Assembly: GCA_947499545.1 (NCBI GenBank)
Contig: CANMOZ010000008.1
Coordinates: 90,982-154,981, forward strand
Direction: 5' to 3'
Length of the DNA stretch: 64,000 nt
From: an uncultured Saccharospirillaceae bacterium
GTDB lineage: Bacteria > Pseudomonadota > Gammaproteobacteria > Pseudomonadales > Oceanobacteraceae
This document shows, piece by piece, positions 9,304 through 17,707 of this stretch. Positions within the stretch are counted from its first letter, which is position 1; the number at the start of each line of letters is the position of its first letter. Made by a program: the position numbers and the translations under genes. The notes beneath the pieces were generated by a model. The model was not told the origin of the DNA. It did no database searches and was given only the letters and a program-made list of their open reading frames with translations.

Positions 9304-9481
9304 CTATGATTCCAAAACAAGCCTTTCAACTTCAACTCTACTCGAATCAAAGAAAGTTGGCGAGTGCTGTCAAAGAAGATGAGAGTTTCTGCACATCCCC
9401 TCCTTTGACGATGAGACGCATAATCGAAGGGGCCAGTTGACAGGGTAATAATATAATCTACTGATATTTAAGCACAACTAT

Positions 9482-9510
9482 AGGGAAGAATGCAGAAGGC
9501 ATTCGTCCCT
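9482..9510 (-). terminator. Hairpin downstream of yceI
   Basis: Twelve-base arms with one internal mismatch (AGGGAAGAATGC at 9482-9493 and GCATTCGTCCCT at 9499-9510) enclose a 5-base loop, 45 bases past the yceI stop. The T-run on the minus strand is poor, so it may stabilise the 3' end rather than terminate strictly. Confidence 0.4.
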
Positions 9511-9554
9511 GGTAGTTACTGATCATCTGGTGAATCAGGAAGCAGTGCGAAAGG

Positions 9555-10136
9555 TTACTCCTGACTAGCAAAATTGAGGACGAAGCCAACGGGGACGCTG
9601 ATGCTGATTGAGCTTAACCCCGCGATATCTTTGAGCTTTGTGATGCCTTTGGCTAACCCCCACGACTCTGCATTTAAGATGATGGGTTTCATGGTTGTTA
9701 CTTGCACTTGGTTGTTCTGTGTACGAGTCGCCATCACCATCAATTGAATGGGTTTTTCTTGTCCGTGTAGCTTAAGCGTTGCGTTTAATGTCGTAGATTT
9801 TGGCGTGCCTTTCTCAACCTCTGCGAGCCATTTAGGGTCTAATTTGGCTGTAATTTCAGCAGAAGGGTGAGTATCAGTCTCAAACAGCAAGGTCTTCATA
9901 CGTTCATCCCGAATTGGGATTTTAGTGTCCACCGATGCCAGTTGAATGGTTATTTTGGCTATTCCTTTCGCATCGACAGTACCTTGGACTTTCTTGAATA
10001 CATGAGACTCGGCAATGTCGACGTTTTTGTAGCTCATAAAATACACTTGGGACTGATCAGGTTGAACGGTCCAGACGGCTTGGGCTTGTGCGCTGGCTAT
10101 CAGCAGAAAGCCGAGAGCTGAGGTGAGGGTTTTCAT
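9555..10136 (-). CDS. YceI-family periplasmic lipocalin-like protein
   Basis: A 193-residue secreted protein with a clear signal peptide (cleavage after AQAQA, about residue 19). The mature part is a YceI beta-barrel domain: WTVQPDQSQVYFMSYKN at its start, FKKVQGTVD, IQLASVDTKIPIRDERM and the terminal SISVPVGFVL. YceI proteins bind isoprenoid-like lipids in the periplasm. The gene is divergent from the MerR gene and shares a 206-base promoter region with it, so regulation by that MerR protein is possible. No cysteine-based metal site is visible in the mature protein. Confidence 0.9.
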   Translation of the reverse strand: MKTLTSALGFLLIASAQAQAVWTVQPDQSQVYFMSYKNVDIAESHVFKKVQGTVDAKGIAKITIQLASVDTKIPIRDERMKTLLFETDTHPSAEITAKLDPKWLAEVEKGTPKSTTLNATLKLHGQEKPIQLMVMATRTQNNQVQVTTMKPIILNAESWGLAKGITKLKDIAGLSSISISVPVGFVLNFASQE

Positions 10137-10281
10137 TGATGCACTCCTACTATTAGAACAAGGATACTGTTTGAGCGAGAAAGTTGCTTTTTAAAACAAT
10201 AAGTTAAGCAATATTCAAGCCGTCTGTTATATATCCGCTATATAAAAGCAAGCCTCTATAGAAAAAAGTGATAAAAAACCA

Positions 10282-10312
10282 TTGACCTTGGAGTTGCTCA
10301 CAGGTTTATCCT
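10282..10312 (+). promoter_or_regulatory. MerR-type promoter/operator with 19-base spacer
   Basis: The -35 box TTGACC (10282-10287) and -10 box TATCCT (10307-10312) are 19 bases apart, the over-long spacing that MerR activators untwist. Between them lies a dyad with half-sites ACCTTGGAG and CTCACAGGT (seven of nine positions symmetric), like CueR/ZntR operators. It lies 30 bases upstream of the MerR start codon, so the operon is probably autoregulated. Confidence 0.75.
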
Positions 10313-10342
10313 GGCTAAGAATCCAAGCAGGAGGTGAATATC

Positions 10343-10813
10343 ATGAGAGTCAAGGAACTAGCCCATTTAGTTGGTGTGCCCCCTGATACGGTTCGTTTTT
10401 ACACTCGTGAGGGTTTGTTATCGCCGAATAAAAATCCCGCTAACGGCTATCGGGAATACGGTCTATCTGACGTAAAACGGCTTAGCTTCATATTACGGGC
10501 GAGACAGCTGGCGTTTTCAGTTGAAGATATTAGAACCTTGCTGACCCAAGCCGATCGGGGTGAAGCGCCCTGCCCAACGGCAAGAGCGCTGATTGAAGCA
10601 AGGCTGGCAGAAATGGAGCAAAGGCTTGAGGAGCTCCAAAAACTCTGCAAACGAATGCGAGCTGCTACTCAAACTTGGGAAGCAGAACCAGACTGTGAAC
10701 CCTGTGATCAGCATATTTGCCATTTGATAGAGCTTTTTGATGACCGTGAGACAAAGCGGCCATTGGAAGAGCAGGGCCAACCTCTACAGGCCCAGGAGCG
10801 TTCACATGTCTAA
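10343..10813 (+). CDS. MerR-family metal-responsive regulator
   Basis: The N-terminal winged helix-turn-helix is typical: VKELAHLVGVPPDTVRFYTREGLL followed by NGYREY. Then come the ZntR/CadR-like linker APCPTARALIEARLAEMEQRL, a dimerisation helix, and a C-terminal DCEPCDQHICHL cluster. Cys in APCP and the three C-terminal cysteines plus His are plausible Zn/Cd/Pb/Co ligands. An earlier in-frame GTG exists, but AGGAGG lies eight bases before the ATG at 10343, which fixes the start. The 3' end overlaps the permease gene by eight bases. It is expected to activate its own operon through the 19-base-spacer promoter just upstream. The inducing metal cannot be read from the sequence. Confidence 0.85.
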   Translation: MRVKELAHLVGVPPDTVRFYTREGLLSPNKNPANGYREYGLSDVKRLSFILRARQLAFSVEDIRTLLTQADRGEAPCPTARALIEARLAEMEQRLEELQKLCKRMRAATQTWEAEPDCEPCDQHICHLIELFDDRETKRPLEEQGQPLQAQERSHV

Positions 10814-11924
10814 ATGCTGTGATTCTAAAACCTCATCTAAAGAAAGCCTGCATGCTCATCAAGCCTCAAATGCGGGGAATACATCAGAGGAAAAAGCCTC
10901 CGGCTGCTACCCTTCTGATAAACAGCGTATTGATTGGATTTTATGGGGCTGTGGCGGGCTAACGCTGCTGCTTTACGTGATGTCTTGGATGCCTGTTACC
11001 TTGCCAGGCTGGTTATCAACCATGACCATGACCAGTCAAGAAATGGTGCATGCAATGTGGTGGGGAGTGTTCTTAGGAGCATTCTTTGTCGGCATTTTGA
11101 ATAAAGTCCCTCAGGGAGTGTTGCTTCGTGTGTTGGGAAAGGGGGGGAGTACGCAAGGAGTGTTGCGAGCAACGCTTGCAGGGGTGCTTCTGGATTTGTG
11201 CAATCATGGCATTCTTATGATTGCGATGCAGTTGTACCGCAAAGGCGCTAGCTTGGGGCAAGTGATGGCGTTCTTGATCGCCAGTCCTTGGAACTCACTG
11301 ACTCTAACCCTTATTTTGGTCGGCTTGATTGGGTTGCCCTTAACCCTTCTATTTGTCGTTTTATCTGCAGCTATTGCCATTGCAAGTGGTTTGATATTTG
11401 AACGATTGGTGGCCAAAAAAGTATTACCTGAAAACCCTGAATCTTTGACCAATGCGGAGCCGATGTCGATTCGTGCAGCGTTCAAATTGATTCAGCCCAA
11501 ACGAGATTTAAATCCTGGTGCACTATTGAAGCTTGGCTGGACGGGTTTAAAGGAATCCACCATGGTCATTCGTTGGGTTGTTTTTGGTGTCGTGTTAATT
11601 GCCGCTATTAGAGCATTCGTTCCTGAAGACGCTTTTTCAACCTGGTTTGGTCCTTCCTTCTTTGGATTGTTAGCAACGCTTTTGGTTGCGACCGTATTGG
11701 AAGTGTGCTCAGAGGGTGCTTCCCCCATAGCAGCGGATTTGGTTAATCGTGCGGGTGCGCCAGGAAATGGATTTGTTTTCTTGATGGCCGGAGCTGCGAC
11801 AGATTACACAGAAGTCATGGCGTTGAAAGATACGACAAAGTCTTGGAAAATTGCTCTGTTTTTGCCACTCGTGACGGTTCCACAAGTCGTATTAATTGGA
11901 TGGCTGCTTAACATTTCAACTTAA
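10806..11924 (+). CDS. Permease (DUF318/ArsP_1 type) with cysteine-rich N-terminus
   Basis: A 372-residue inner-membrane protein with about eight membrane segments and the family's signature EVCSEGASPIAADL near the C-terminus. An inner segment holds LDLCNHGI. The family includes ArsP and other putative metal(loid) exporters. The extra N-terminal hydrophilic tail begins MSKCCDSK and has a third Cys near residue 34, so it could bind a metal before export. The ATG at 10806 has AGGAG seven bases upstream and overlaps the MerR gene, giving tight coupling. Substrate is inferred only from the MerR partner: a thiophilic or transition metal. A hairpin follows the stop codon. Confidence 0.8.
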   Translation: MSKCCDSKTSSKESLHAHQASNAGNTSEEKASGCYPSDKQRIDWILWGCGGLTLLLYVMSWMPVTLPGWLSTMTMTSQEMVHAMWWGVFLGAFFVGILNKVPQGVLLRVLGKGGSTQGVLRATLAGVLLDLCNHGILMIAMQLYRKGASLGQVMAFLIASPWNSLTLTLILVGLIGLPLTLLFVVLSAAIAIASGLIFERLVAKKVLPENPESLTNAEPMSIRAAFKLIQPKRDLNPGALLKLGWTGLKESTMVIRWVVFGVVLIAAIRAFVPEDAFSTWFGPSFFGLLATLLVATVLEVCSEGASPIAADLVNRAGAPGNGFVFLMAGAATDYTEVMALKDTTKSWKIALFLPLVTVPQVVLIGWLLNIST

Positions 11925-11928
11925 AACT

Positions 11929-11947
11929 GAGAGCCATTCTGGCTCTC
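11929..11947 (+). terminator. Terminator hairpin after the MerR-permease operon
   Basis: GAGAGCC (11929-11935) and GGCTCTC (11941-11947) form a perfect 7-base stem with loop ATTCT, five bases past the permease stop. The T-run after it is short. The remaining bases up to 12190 show no gene. Confidence 0.55.
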
Positions 11948-12190
11948 TTATGAATAATCAATCAGTTGTAAGATGGGGGGAGCATTGAGGCTTAAATATG
12001 TCGCTTAAAACAAGGCGTCGTGTTGGCAGGGCCGGTATTTAGCAATCTTGCCTTCCCTTGTAAGAAATTGAAGTTACTAGAGCCGTTTACTCTTGGGGTA
12101 ATGATCGTGAATTCATGTTCTAAAGAGGGGCAAAGCTTCTAAGATAACTTGGGTTTATCAGCGAAAAATGCAGGGCTTCTAGGATGATTT

Positions 12191-12224
12191 AAAAAATAAA
12201 ACCTGCGGAGAGTCCCCCGCAGGT
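12191..12224 (-). terminator. Intrinsic terminator of the astacin gene
   Basis: Perfect 8-base arms ACCTGCGG (12201-12208) and CCGCAGGT (12217-12224) with an 8-base loop, followed on the minus strand by a T-rich tract (12191-12200 read in reverse). It lies 20 bases past the stop of the protease gene. Confidence 0.8.
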
Positions 12225-12243
12225 GAAGTGTTATGCTGTGAAA

Positions 12244-13572
12244 TTAGTATCTCCAATTCGCATATGTGTATACGTAGATTGGCAACTCTACAACTGTCTT
12301 AGCTCCCTGCGAATCTTTGAACGTAAAGGTCATGGTCACTTTTGAGTACCCTTTGCCTACGTTGTAAGGATCTAAAGTTTCCAATGGTATGTAGAACAAG
12401 CTCTTGTTGTACTGGTCTTTAATGAACGGGTAAGAACGCTGTACAATCACACCTTGACGGTCCAATTGATAGGTGACTTCTACGCTATCAATAGAGTCTT
12501 GGTCATCATAAAACTCAAATGGCATATTGTAGGTTGAGTTGTTCCACATCCAAATGGCGCTGTACTTCATTTTCACTCGAGGCGCCTGATTCGTAGTGCC
12601 CGTCGTTGTATCGATTGGCGCACCGTACGTTTTCCTGAGAGCTTCTTTATCAAGAGTACTTAAGCCTTTGCGTTGACCAAAAGAAACGCCAGGTGTTTTT
12701 GAAGAAATTGTATCGTAGCCGTTATAACTAAAAGCATAAGACTCGTAGTGCATGATTGAATCGTAATCATAGGGACCAAGCGAAGTGGTTACAGCTCCCA
12801 GTTTGTTGAAGTTGTAAGCCATGTTTCCTTGAATGTTGCCCCAGTGAATGGCGACATAGTCGTCACGGTCAGCACGTGACTGCTCATGATAAAAGCCCAA
12901 AGCGTGCATAAATTCATGAATGACAATGCCTTTATAGACACAACCATACCCTAAGGACAAGAATTGCTTGCCGCCGTTCATGCCGACCGCTGAAGAACAG
13001 CCATTACCACGATAGATTTCGATATGATTGGAGCCTTGCCAAGCGGGAACAAACTTAATGTTGGCAGCGGCTTCTATTTCAGCCATTGCTTGTTTCATGA
13101 CGTTGAGGTCAGAAGAGGTAAAATCACCGTTTCTGACGACATAGGGCACAATACCATTGACCCACTTACGGTGTCCGCCCCAAGCACTTCTCTGGGCAGA
13201 TTCTTCGTTGTTATCATTGGCGACATTTAATTCAGTGCTTGCGTTGTGCTCTTCTGGATAGTTAAAAGCTTTAACTTGGCCTGCTGCAAGCAAGTCATCA
13301 TAGTCACCTAAGATGATATCGCCCTCGACAACGGCTTTACCGTCAACAACTTCAAACACCACTTTCGCATTGGGGTCTTCGGCTCCAACAAGGGGGAGGG
13401 AGTCGGTTGTCACTTGATCGACCTGAGTTTCTTCTTCGGTAGTCGAAGTAGTGTTCTCATTCTGGTTGTTCTCTTTCTGGCTGTTCTCAGACTTGCTGTT
13501 TTCACCGCATCCGGTTAAAGCCAATGCGCCAATAGCAAAAGTCAGTAAAGATTTTTTAAATTCGAAACTCAT
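12244..13572 (-). CDS. Astacin-family (M12A) zinc metalloprotease lipoprotein
   Basis: The N-terminus is a lipoprotein signal with ALTGC lipobox (Cys22), followed by a low-complexity Asn/Glu/Ser/Thr linker. The catalytic domain has the astacin zinc signature HEFMHALGFYHEQSRADRDD and the Met-turn MHYESYAFS. NGIVPYVV marks its start, just after AWGGHRKW. The last 110 residues after the domain are beta-rich and unassigned. The enzyme is probably surface or periplasmic, anchored by lipid, and digests proteins. It is a single gene with its own strong terminator, and its upstream region is non-coding up to the insertion-sequence remnant. All zinc ligands are present, so it should be active. Confidence 0.92.
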   Translation of the reverse strand: MSFEFKKSLLTFAIGALALTGCGENSKSENSQKENNQNENTTSTTEEETQVDQVTTDSLPLVGAEDPNAKVVFEVVDGKAVVEGDIILGDYDDLLAAGQVKAFNYPEEHNASTELNVANDNNEESAQRSAWGGHRKWVNGIVPYVVRNGDFTSSDLNVMKQAMAEIEAAANIKFVPAWQGSNHIEIYRGNGCSSAVGMNGGKQFLSLGYGCVYKGIVIHEFMHALGFYHEQSRADRDDYVAIHWGNIQGNMAYNFNKLGAVTTSLGPYDYDSIMHYESYAFSYNGYDTISSKTPGVSFGQRKGLSTLDKEALRKTYGAPIDTTTGTTNQAPRVKMKYSAIWMWNNSTYNMPFEFYDDQDSIDSVEVTYQLDRQGVIVQRSYPFIKDQYNKSLFYIPLETLDPYNVGKGYSKVTMTFTFKDSQGAKTVVELPIYVYTYANWRY

Positions 13573-13952
13573 GGATCACACCCTCAATGCAAGACACTGT
13601 TATCAGCTCCTGTTGCTTCAGGAGTCAGTGCAATATGAGGCTTTTATTTCGCTTACAATATTTGTGAAGCGTAAACATGTGTTGCTATGAGACGCATGCC
13701 GCAACTGAGTACTTATGCGCATTTCCGCAGGTAGGTAATTTAAATATTGATTCTGAATCAGCTATTCAAGCAGCATTTTGTGAGGGGGATGCTGACCTGT
13801 ATTTGCTGGTGCTTACTAGCTGGTAGGCACTAGTGTCTATTCGGTGTTTAAAACAATTTAATAGGTGATCAGTAGACGACAATAGATGTGCGTTGTATTA
13901 AAGAAATAAGCAAGAAAGCCAATTCATATGAAAGCCAGGTGTATTGGTCGCC
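13573..13952. other. Non-coding region upstream of the astacin gene
   Basis: No gene, strong hairpin or RNA gene is visible in this 380-base stretch. It must contain the promoter of the astacin gene on the minus strand, and it ends at the terminal repeat of the insertion-sequence remnant. Confidence 0.5.
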
Positions 13953-14649
13953 TGACCTGCCCCCAAACACTAGTCCAATGGCAACTTAGTAGTGCTCGCT
14001 AATTCCAATGGTTTTGTTCTCGTAAGCACCGCAAACTCTGAAGGCGTGTAATAGCCCAAAGCAGAATGAGGTCTTGCTTGATTGTAATCGACTCGCCACT
14101 GCTGGATCAGATGTTGTGCTTGAGCAACGTTGCCGAACCAATGCTCATTCAAGCACTCATCTCAGAACTTACCATTTTTGATCTGCCCAATACTTCAATG
14201 CCTTGCTGGTAAACTCAGGGCCTTGATTTGTTCTAATGGATTTTGGTAAACCTGCTAAAAGCAGCAGTCGTTTCTAAAGTGCACACAACATCATGGCCCG
14301 TCAATCGAGTATTCACCGGGATGTCGAGACGCTCTTTGGTGTAGCCATCTACTTGTGTCTAGCATTGACTCAGCGAGCAGTTTTTCAGGCGAATATTTTT
14401 GGCCGCTAGTGCTCTAAGACGCCGGGCTTCAGATACTTCCAGTCCGCCGTATTTCTTCCGCCAGGCATAATAAGTGGCGTCTGATATTCCGTTGCGTTGG
14501 CAGACTTCTTTTACTGACAGTCACGATTCAGCCTCTTTTAAACTAGCAATGATTTGCTCTTCCGTGAATCGTTTTTTCATGTTCTTCATCCTCTTGTAGA
14601 TGAAGAACACTACTAAGTTTTGGTTGGTCTAGAAGGAGGGAGCAGGTCG
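13953..14649 (-). mobile_element. Decayed IS3-family (IS407-like) insertion sequence
   Basis: About 700 bases of what would be a roughly 1.2-kb element. The ends match: TGACCTGCCCCC at 13953 and, inverted, GGAGGGAGCAGGTC at 14635-14648. OrfA begins at 14580 on the minus strand (MKKRFTEEQIIASLKEAES, then an in-frame TGA) and continues past the stop as VKEVCQRNGISDATYYAWRK and GGLEVSEARRLRALAAKN, the classic IS3 OrfA pattern. Most of OrfB is deleted. A GPEFTSKALKYWADQ fragment and the last 60 residues (NEHWFGN, RPHSALGYYTPSEF) remain. Several stops and an internal deletion make it inactive. Confidence 0.88.
13970..14152 (-). pseudogene. IS3-family transposase OrfB, C-terminal remnant
   Basis: Sixty codons matching the end of the IS3 OrfB integrase core (NEHWFGN, WRVDYNQARPHSALGYYTPSEFA). 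The DDE catalytic part is lost. Upstream minus-strand sequence to about 14215 holds further OrfB pieces broken by stops. Confidence 0.8.
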
Positions 14650-14787
14650 TTTGTTCATGGGCTAATTCTCTTAAGAAAGTTAGCCTCCGACAAGCCCGGA
14701 GGGATTCACAATAATATGTTGATTATCTATAAACATAATCTAGACTCAATAGTACTACGAAATGTCCTTCGCTTGCTTGATGAAGCT

Positions 14788-15594
14788 ATGATTTTGAAAG
14801 AGTGCTTATTGTGTAATCATAGGTTGCCTTGGAGTCTATTTCTAGCTTTCTGTTTTTTGTTCACAAGCAACATCAATATTGCTAACGCTCAAGATCTCCC
14901 TCCTGTGCTGGTTGCAAAGTTAGGTTCATGGCATCCGTATACTAGTAGTAACAGGCCAGAATACCGAGCTATGGAGAAGCTTGTGCAAAAGATATTCAAG
15001 GGTACTGGCATAAAAATCGAATTTCATTATGTACCTTGGGCTAGAGCTAAAAAAGAAGTTTTAACGGGTCATGCAGACATTACTTTTCCTTGGTTTAACC
15101 CTAAAGATGTTGAAAAAGATTTTATTGTGTGCTCAGAGCCCCTAATGCGTTTCAAAGAATTTTTTTTTAAGCTAAGTAGTAATCAAGAGTTTTCCTGGGA
15201 ATCATTCAAAGATTTACATAAGTACAGGATCGGAGGAACGCTGGGATATTCCCATAACAAAGTCCTAAAACAGAATGGTATTGATGTGGATATATCGAAA
15301 ACTGTTTTAGCTAACTTCCAAAAGTTAGAGCTAGGACGAATTGATGCTTTTCCTGAGAATATTCAGGTTGCTAAATTTGTTTTAAACTCCCACTATAAAA
15401 ATGAAAAAATTGATCGGTTCACCATAGATCCAAAACCTCTTGTTTCTGGTGGGCTTTTTGTTCTTCTTTCAAAGAAAAAACCATATTCAATAATAGTGAA
15501 AGAAATGATTGATGAAAGACTTATAGCTATAAAGAAAACACCTGAATATGAAGAAATAGTTAGACCCGATATTTGGGGAAGAATGGGGCAGTAA
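14788..15594 (+). CDS. Periplasmic substrate-binding protein (SBP family 3), stand-alone
   Basis: The product looks like amino-acid-type ABC binding proteins: a signal peptide (Leu/Phe-rich segment ending INIANAQ, cleaved near residue 36), then VAKLGSWHPYTSS, the EFHYVPWARAKKEVLTGHADITFPW stretch and YRIGGTLGYSH. No permease or ATPase gene adjoins it, so it may feed a distant transporter or act in sensing. The open frame extends upstream into the insertion-sequence end; Met at 14788 gives the best signal peptide, with Met at 14716 as alternative (aggga before it). The gene is more AT-rich than its neighbours and is bracketed by insertion-sequence ends, which suggests acquired DNA. Confidence 0.7.
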   Translation: MILKECLLCNHRLPWSLFLAFCFLFTSNINIANAQDLPPVLVAKLGSWHPYTSSNRPEYRAMEKLVQKIFKGTGIKIEFHYVPWARAKKEVLTGHADITFPWFNPKDVEKDFIVCSEPLMRFKEFFFKLSSNQEFSWESFKDLHKYRIGGTLGYSHNKVLKQNGIDVDISKTVLANFQKLELGRIDAFPENIQVAKFVLNSHYKNEKIDRFTIDPKPLVSGGLFVLLSKKKPYSIIVKEMIDERLIAIKKTPEYEEIVRPDIWGRMGQ

Positions 15595-15647
15595 CAAGTA
15601 AAAAATTAAGCAATTTGTATCGTATGTTGCAAACCATAACTGCCTCA

Positions 15648-15752
15648 CTAATTCAATTCAATCTCCACACCACTCACCTTATCCGCACCAACATCTAGCA
15701 CAACCAAGCTACCATTGGAGTCAAGCTTGATGATCTCTGCGGTTAAATCTAA
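15648..15752 (-). pseudogene. C-terminal fragment of an unknown gene
   Basis: Thirty-four codons are open on the minus strand and end in TAG (peptide includes TAEIIKLDSNGSLVVLD and DKVSGVEIELN). It reads like the C-terminus of a real beta-rich protein, but an in-frame stop precedes it at 15753-15755 and no start exists. It lies between two insertion-sequence remnants, so it is probably what is left of a gene lost during their activity. Confidence 0.35.
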
Positions 15753-15810
15753 TTAATTAACCCTATTCTTGAGTCGGTTGGCATGCTTCAATTAACAACA
15801 ACCCAACGCC

Positions 15811-15900
15811 TTTTTGATCTGCCCAATACGTCAATGCCTTGCTGGTAAGTGGGTGAATACAACTAAGTTTCGGCTGATCTAGAAAGAGGGGAAAAGGTCA
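15811..15900 (-). mobile_element. Second, heavily deleted copy of the same IS3-type element
   Basis: Bases 15811-15847 repeat the OrfB fragment found at about 14175-14211 (ttgatctgcccaatac...gccttgctggtaa). This is joined directly to a version of the element's left end (15861-15900: aactaagttt...gatctagaaagaggg...aggtca) that parallels 14611-14649. Everything between has been deleted. It ends three bases before the stop codon of the cytochrome b561 gene. Confidence 0.75.
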
Positions 15901-15903
15901 TGG

Positions 15904-16470
15904 CTATTGGGGAGTATCTGATTCTCTTATAGGCAACATTCTCAGCAGGGTTGTATCTTTATCTAAAAAATGGTGTTTGAAAGCAGCTCCAGCATGTAGC
16001 AGTATGAGGCCAATCATGGCATATGCGCCTATCCTATGAACGATAGTGAAAAAAGTTACCCATTGTTCGTTTAATGCGGTTGGTTCATGTGTTGTGAGAT
16101 TAAGGTTCACAGGTAGTAGCGTCCATCCAAAGAAGTGAACTCCATAACCTGCAAGGTACGACATGAATATGCCTGAAACGGGTAAGACTAGCGTCAATAT
16201 CAATAAAGTTAAATGGACTAGCTTTGCAGCTTTACGATGATTGTTTGATAGGGTGCCGAGGGATTTAGGAAACCCTTCTCGAATTCTCCACAGTATTCTT
16301 GTTCCCGCAAAGGCCAAAAACAGCACACCCAGCGAAATATGCAGAGCATAGAGATTATACGCCTGGATGTTCGTCATATAAATACCCAGAGTGAGTAACG
16401 TAAATGCTAATGCAGCCACAATCCAATGTAGCGAGATAGTCCTTTTACTGAGTTTATGAGTATGTTGCAT
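15904..16470 (-). CDS. Cytochrome b561
   Basis: A 188-residue di-heme membrane cytochrome with four membrane segments. The expected heme-ligand histidines are visible: His15 in SLHWIV, His44 in ALHISLG, the His of the VHRIGAYA segment and the His of LLHAGAAFKHHF near the end. It moves electrons between quinols and periplasmic acceptors, and some members act in superoxide or redox stress. Length is normal for the CybB family. The 3' end abuts an insertion-sequence remnant, but the domain is complete. A possible 32-codon gene lies 64 bases upstream on the same strand, and a LysR gene is divergent further up. Confidence 0.88.
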   Translation of the reverse strand: MQHTHKLSKRTISLHWIVAALAFTLLTLGIYMTNIQAYNLYALHISLGVLFLAFAGTRILWRIREGFPKSLGTLSNNHRKAAKLVHLTLLILTLVLPVSGIFMSYLAGYGVHFFGWTLLPVNLNLTTHEPTALNEQWVTFFTIVHRIGAYAMIGLILLHAGAAFKHHFLDKDTTLLRMLPIRESDTPQ

Positions 16471-16533
16471 ATGAGGCTCTCTCAGTTAAGGTTGAGAATT
16501 CTGTTCAATAGGCGTTTGCTTGCAGCTTAAAAC

Positions 16534-16632
16534 TCACTGCAGTGGCAAACAGTCGTCTTTAATTCGATCGCTCAGATCAGCCCATTTAGGATTGCGTGGC
16601 TGAGTAAGCCAAAGGTACAGTCGTTTCAGCAT
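16534..16632 (-). CDS. Possible small basic protein
   Basis: A 32-codon frame starting MLKRLYLWLTQPRNPKW, with AGGAA seven to eight bases before the ATG. The same frame is open further upstream to 16761 but would overlap the divergent LysR start. It lies between the LysR gene and cytochrome b561 and could be co-transcribed with the latter. It has an amphipathic Arg/Trp-rich start and an acidic tail. I do not recognise a family, and it could be chance. Confidence 0.35.
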   Translation of the reverse strand: MLKRLYLWLTQPRNPKWADLSDRIKDDCLPLQ

Positions 16633-16755
16633 GACAAATTTCCTGATGCTAAGGGTTTCTGACTCAGAAGCGGTGTTCTTGCTTCGAATGAATGGCAGTA
16701 TGAGACATGCTAAAATGCATTTGTAGGCGTGAAAATCTAGGGCGTAGCTGCAAAT

Positions 16756-17628
16756 ATGCATAACTTGGATTGGGACGATCTTCGAATTCTTTTGGCAGTG
16801 GCGGATACTGGTAGCCAGTCTGCTGCGGCTTCCCGTTTAGAGATTAACCAAACCACTATCTCAAGACGATTACGCCAGCTAGAGCAGGACTATGGCAAGC
16901 CTTTACTTCTGCGTCAGCGCTATGGCTACGGTTTCACGGATGAAGCGGACTTATTGATAGCACAAGCGAGAAAGATGGAGCATCATGCGTTAGAAATTGC
17001 GCGTGCCCAAGTCAATGCAGATCGTAAAGAACTACTAGGTAAGGTAGTGGTGAGCTCAACAGATATGGTGTTGAGGTATCTGATTGCACCTACCCTTAAG
17101 ACTTTTCGGCAGAGGTATCCACAATTAGAATTAGTATTGCTTTCTGAAGAGCGGGTAGTCAGCCTTTCACATATGGATGCCGATATTGCTCTGCGTTACG
17201 GTAGTTCAGAGCAGGTGGATCTTGTTCAGCGACGTCTGCTAACTTTCAAATATCGATATTTTGCAAGTGATGACTACCTAAAGCAGAACCCTGTTAACGT
17301 TCAGCAGTCGTTATCCGGACAGAAATTATTAAAATTCGAACATAAAAGCTACCTCTACACGAGTCAGCAACTACAGGACCTTGATAACAATGAAGTCGTA
17401 CTTCGCAGCAATCATATAGACATGCTGATCAATGCCTGTCTCGGAGGGTTAGGTCTGCTCAGTCTGCAAGAGCAATTCGGAGAGCAGATTTCGGGATTGC
17501 AAAAAGTCATGTTATCGCCACATAGAGAATCATCACTTTGGATAGTAAGCCATAAAGATAACCGACACATTCCGGCCATAGCTGCCGTAGCCGATTTTAT
17601 AATCGAGCACTCTGAATTACTCCAGTGA
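16756..17628 (+). CDS. LysR-family transcriptional regulator
   Basis: The N-terminal helix-turn-helix is standard (WDDLRILLAVADTGSQSAAA, then INQTTISRRLRQLEQDYG). The effector domain spans residues about 90-290. The variant start (DWDDLR and QTTISRRL) fits the LysR subgroup found next to small redox or transport genes. It is divergent from cytochrome b561, with a possible tiny gene between, so control of cytochrome b561 is a reasonable inference. No effector can be named. The insertion-sequence end begins 40 bases past the stop. Confidence 0.88.
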   Translation: MHNLDWDDLRILLAVADTGSQSAAASRLEINQTTISRRLRQLEQDYGKPLLLRQRYGYGFTDEADLLIAQARKMEHHALEIARAQVNADRKELLGKVVVSSTDMVLRYLIAPTLKTFRQRYPQLELVLLSEERVVSLSHMDADIALRYGSSEQVDLVQRRLLTFKYRYFASDDYLKQNPVNVQQSLSGQKLLKFEHKSYLYTSQQLQDLDNNEVVLRSNHIDMLINACLGGLGLLSLQEQFGEQISGLQKVMLSPHRESSLWIVSHKDNRHIPAIAAVADFIIEHSELLQ

Positions 17629-17667
17629 AGTGAGAAGGAAAATAATTTTTTATTATTTTCAATAAGG

Positions 17668-17707
17668 CTGTTGTTTTGGTCGGTCTAGGCTGTGGGGAGC
17701 AGGTCAA
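17668..17707 (-). mobile_element. Solo end of the IS3-type element
   Basis: The stretch ttgttttggt-cggtctaggc-tgtggggagc-aggtca aligns base for base in layout with the left ends at 14611-14649 and 15861-15900. No coding part remains. It has the same orientation as the other two. Confidence 0.65.
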
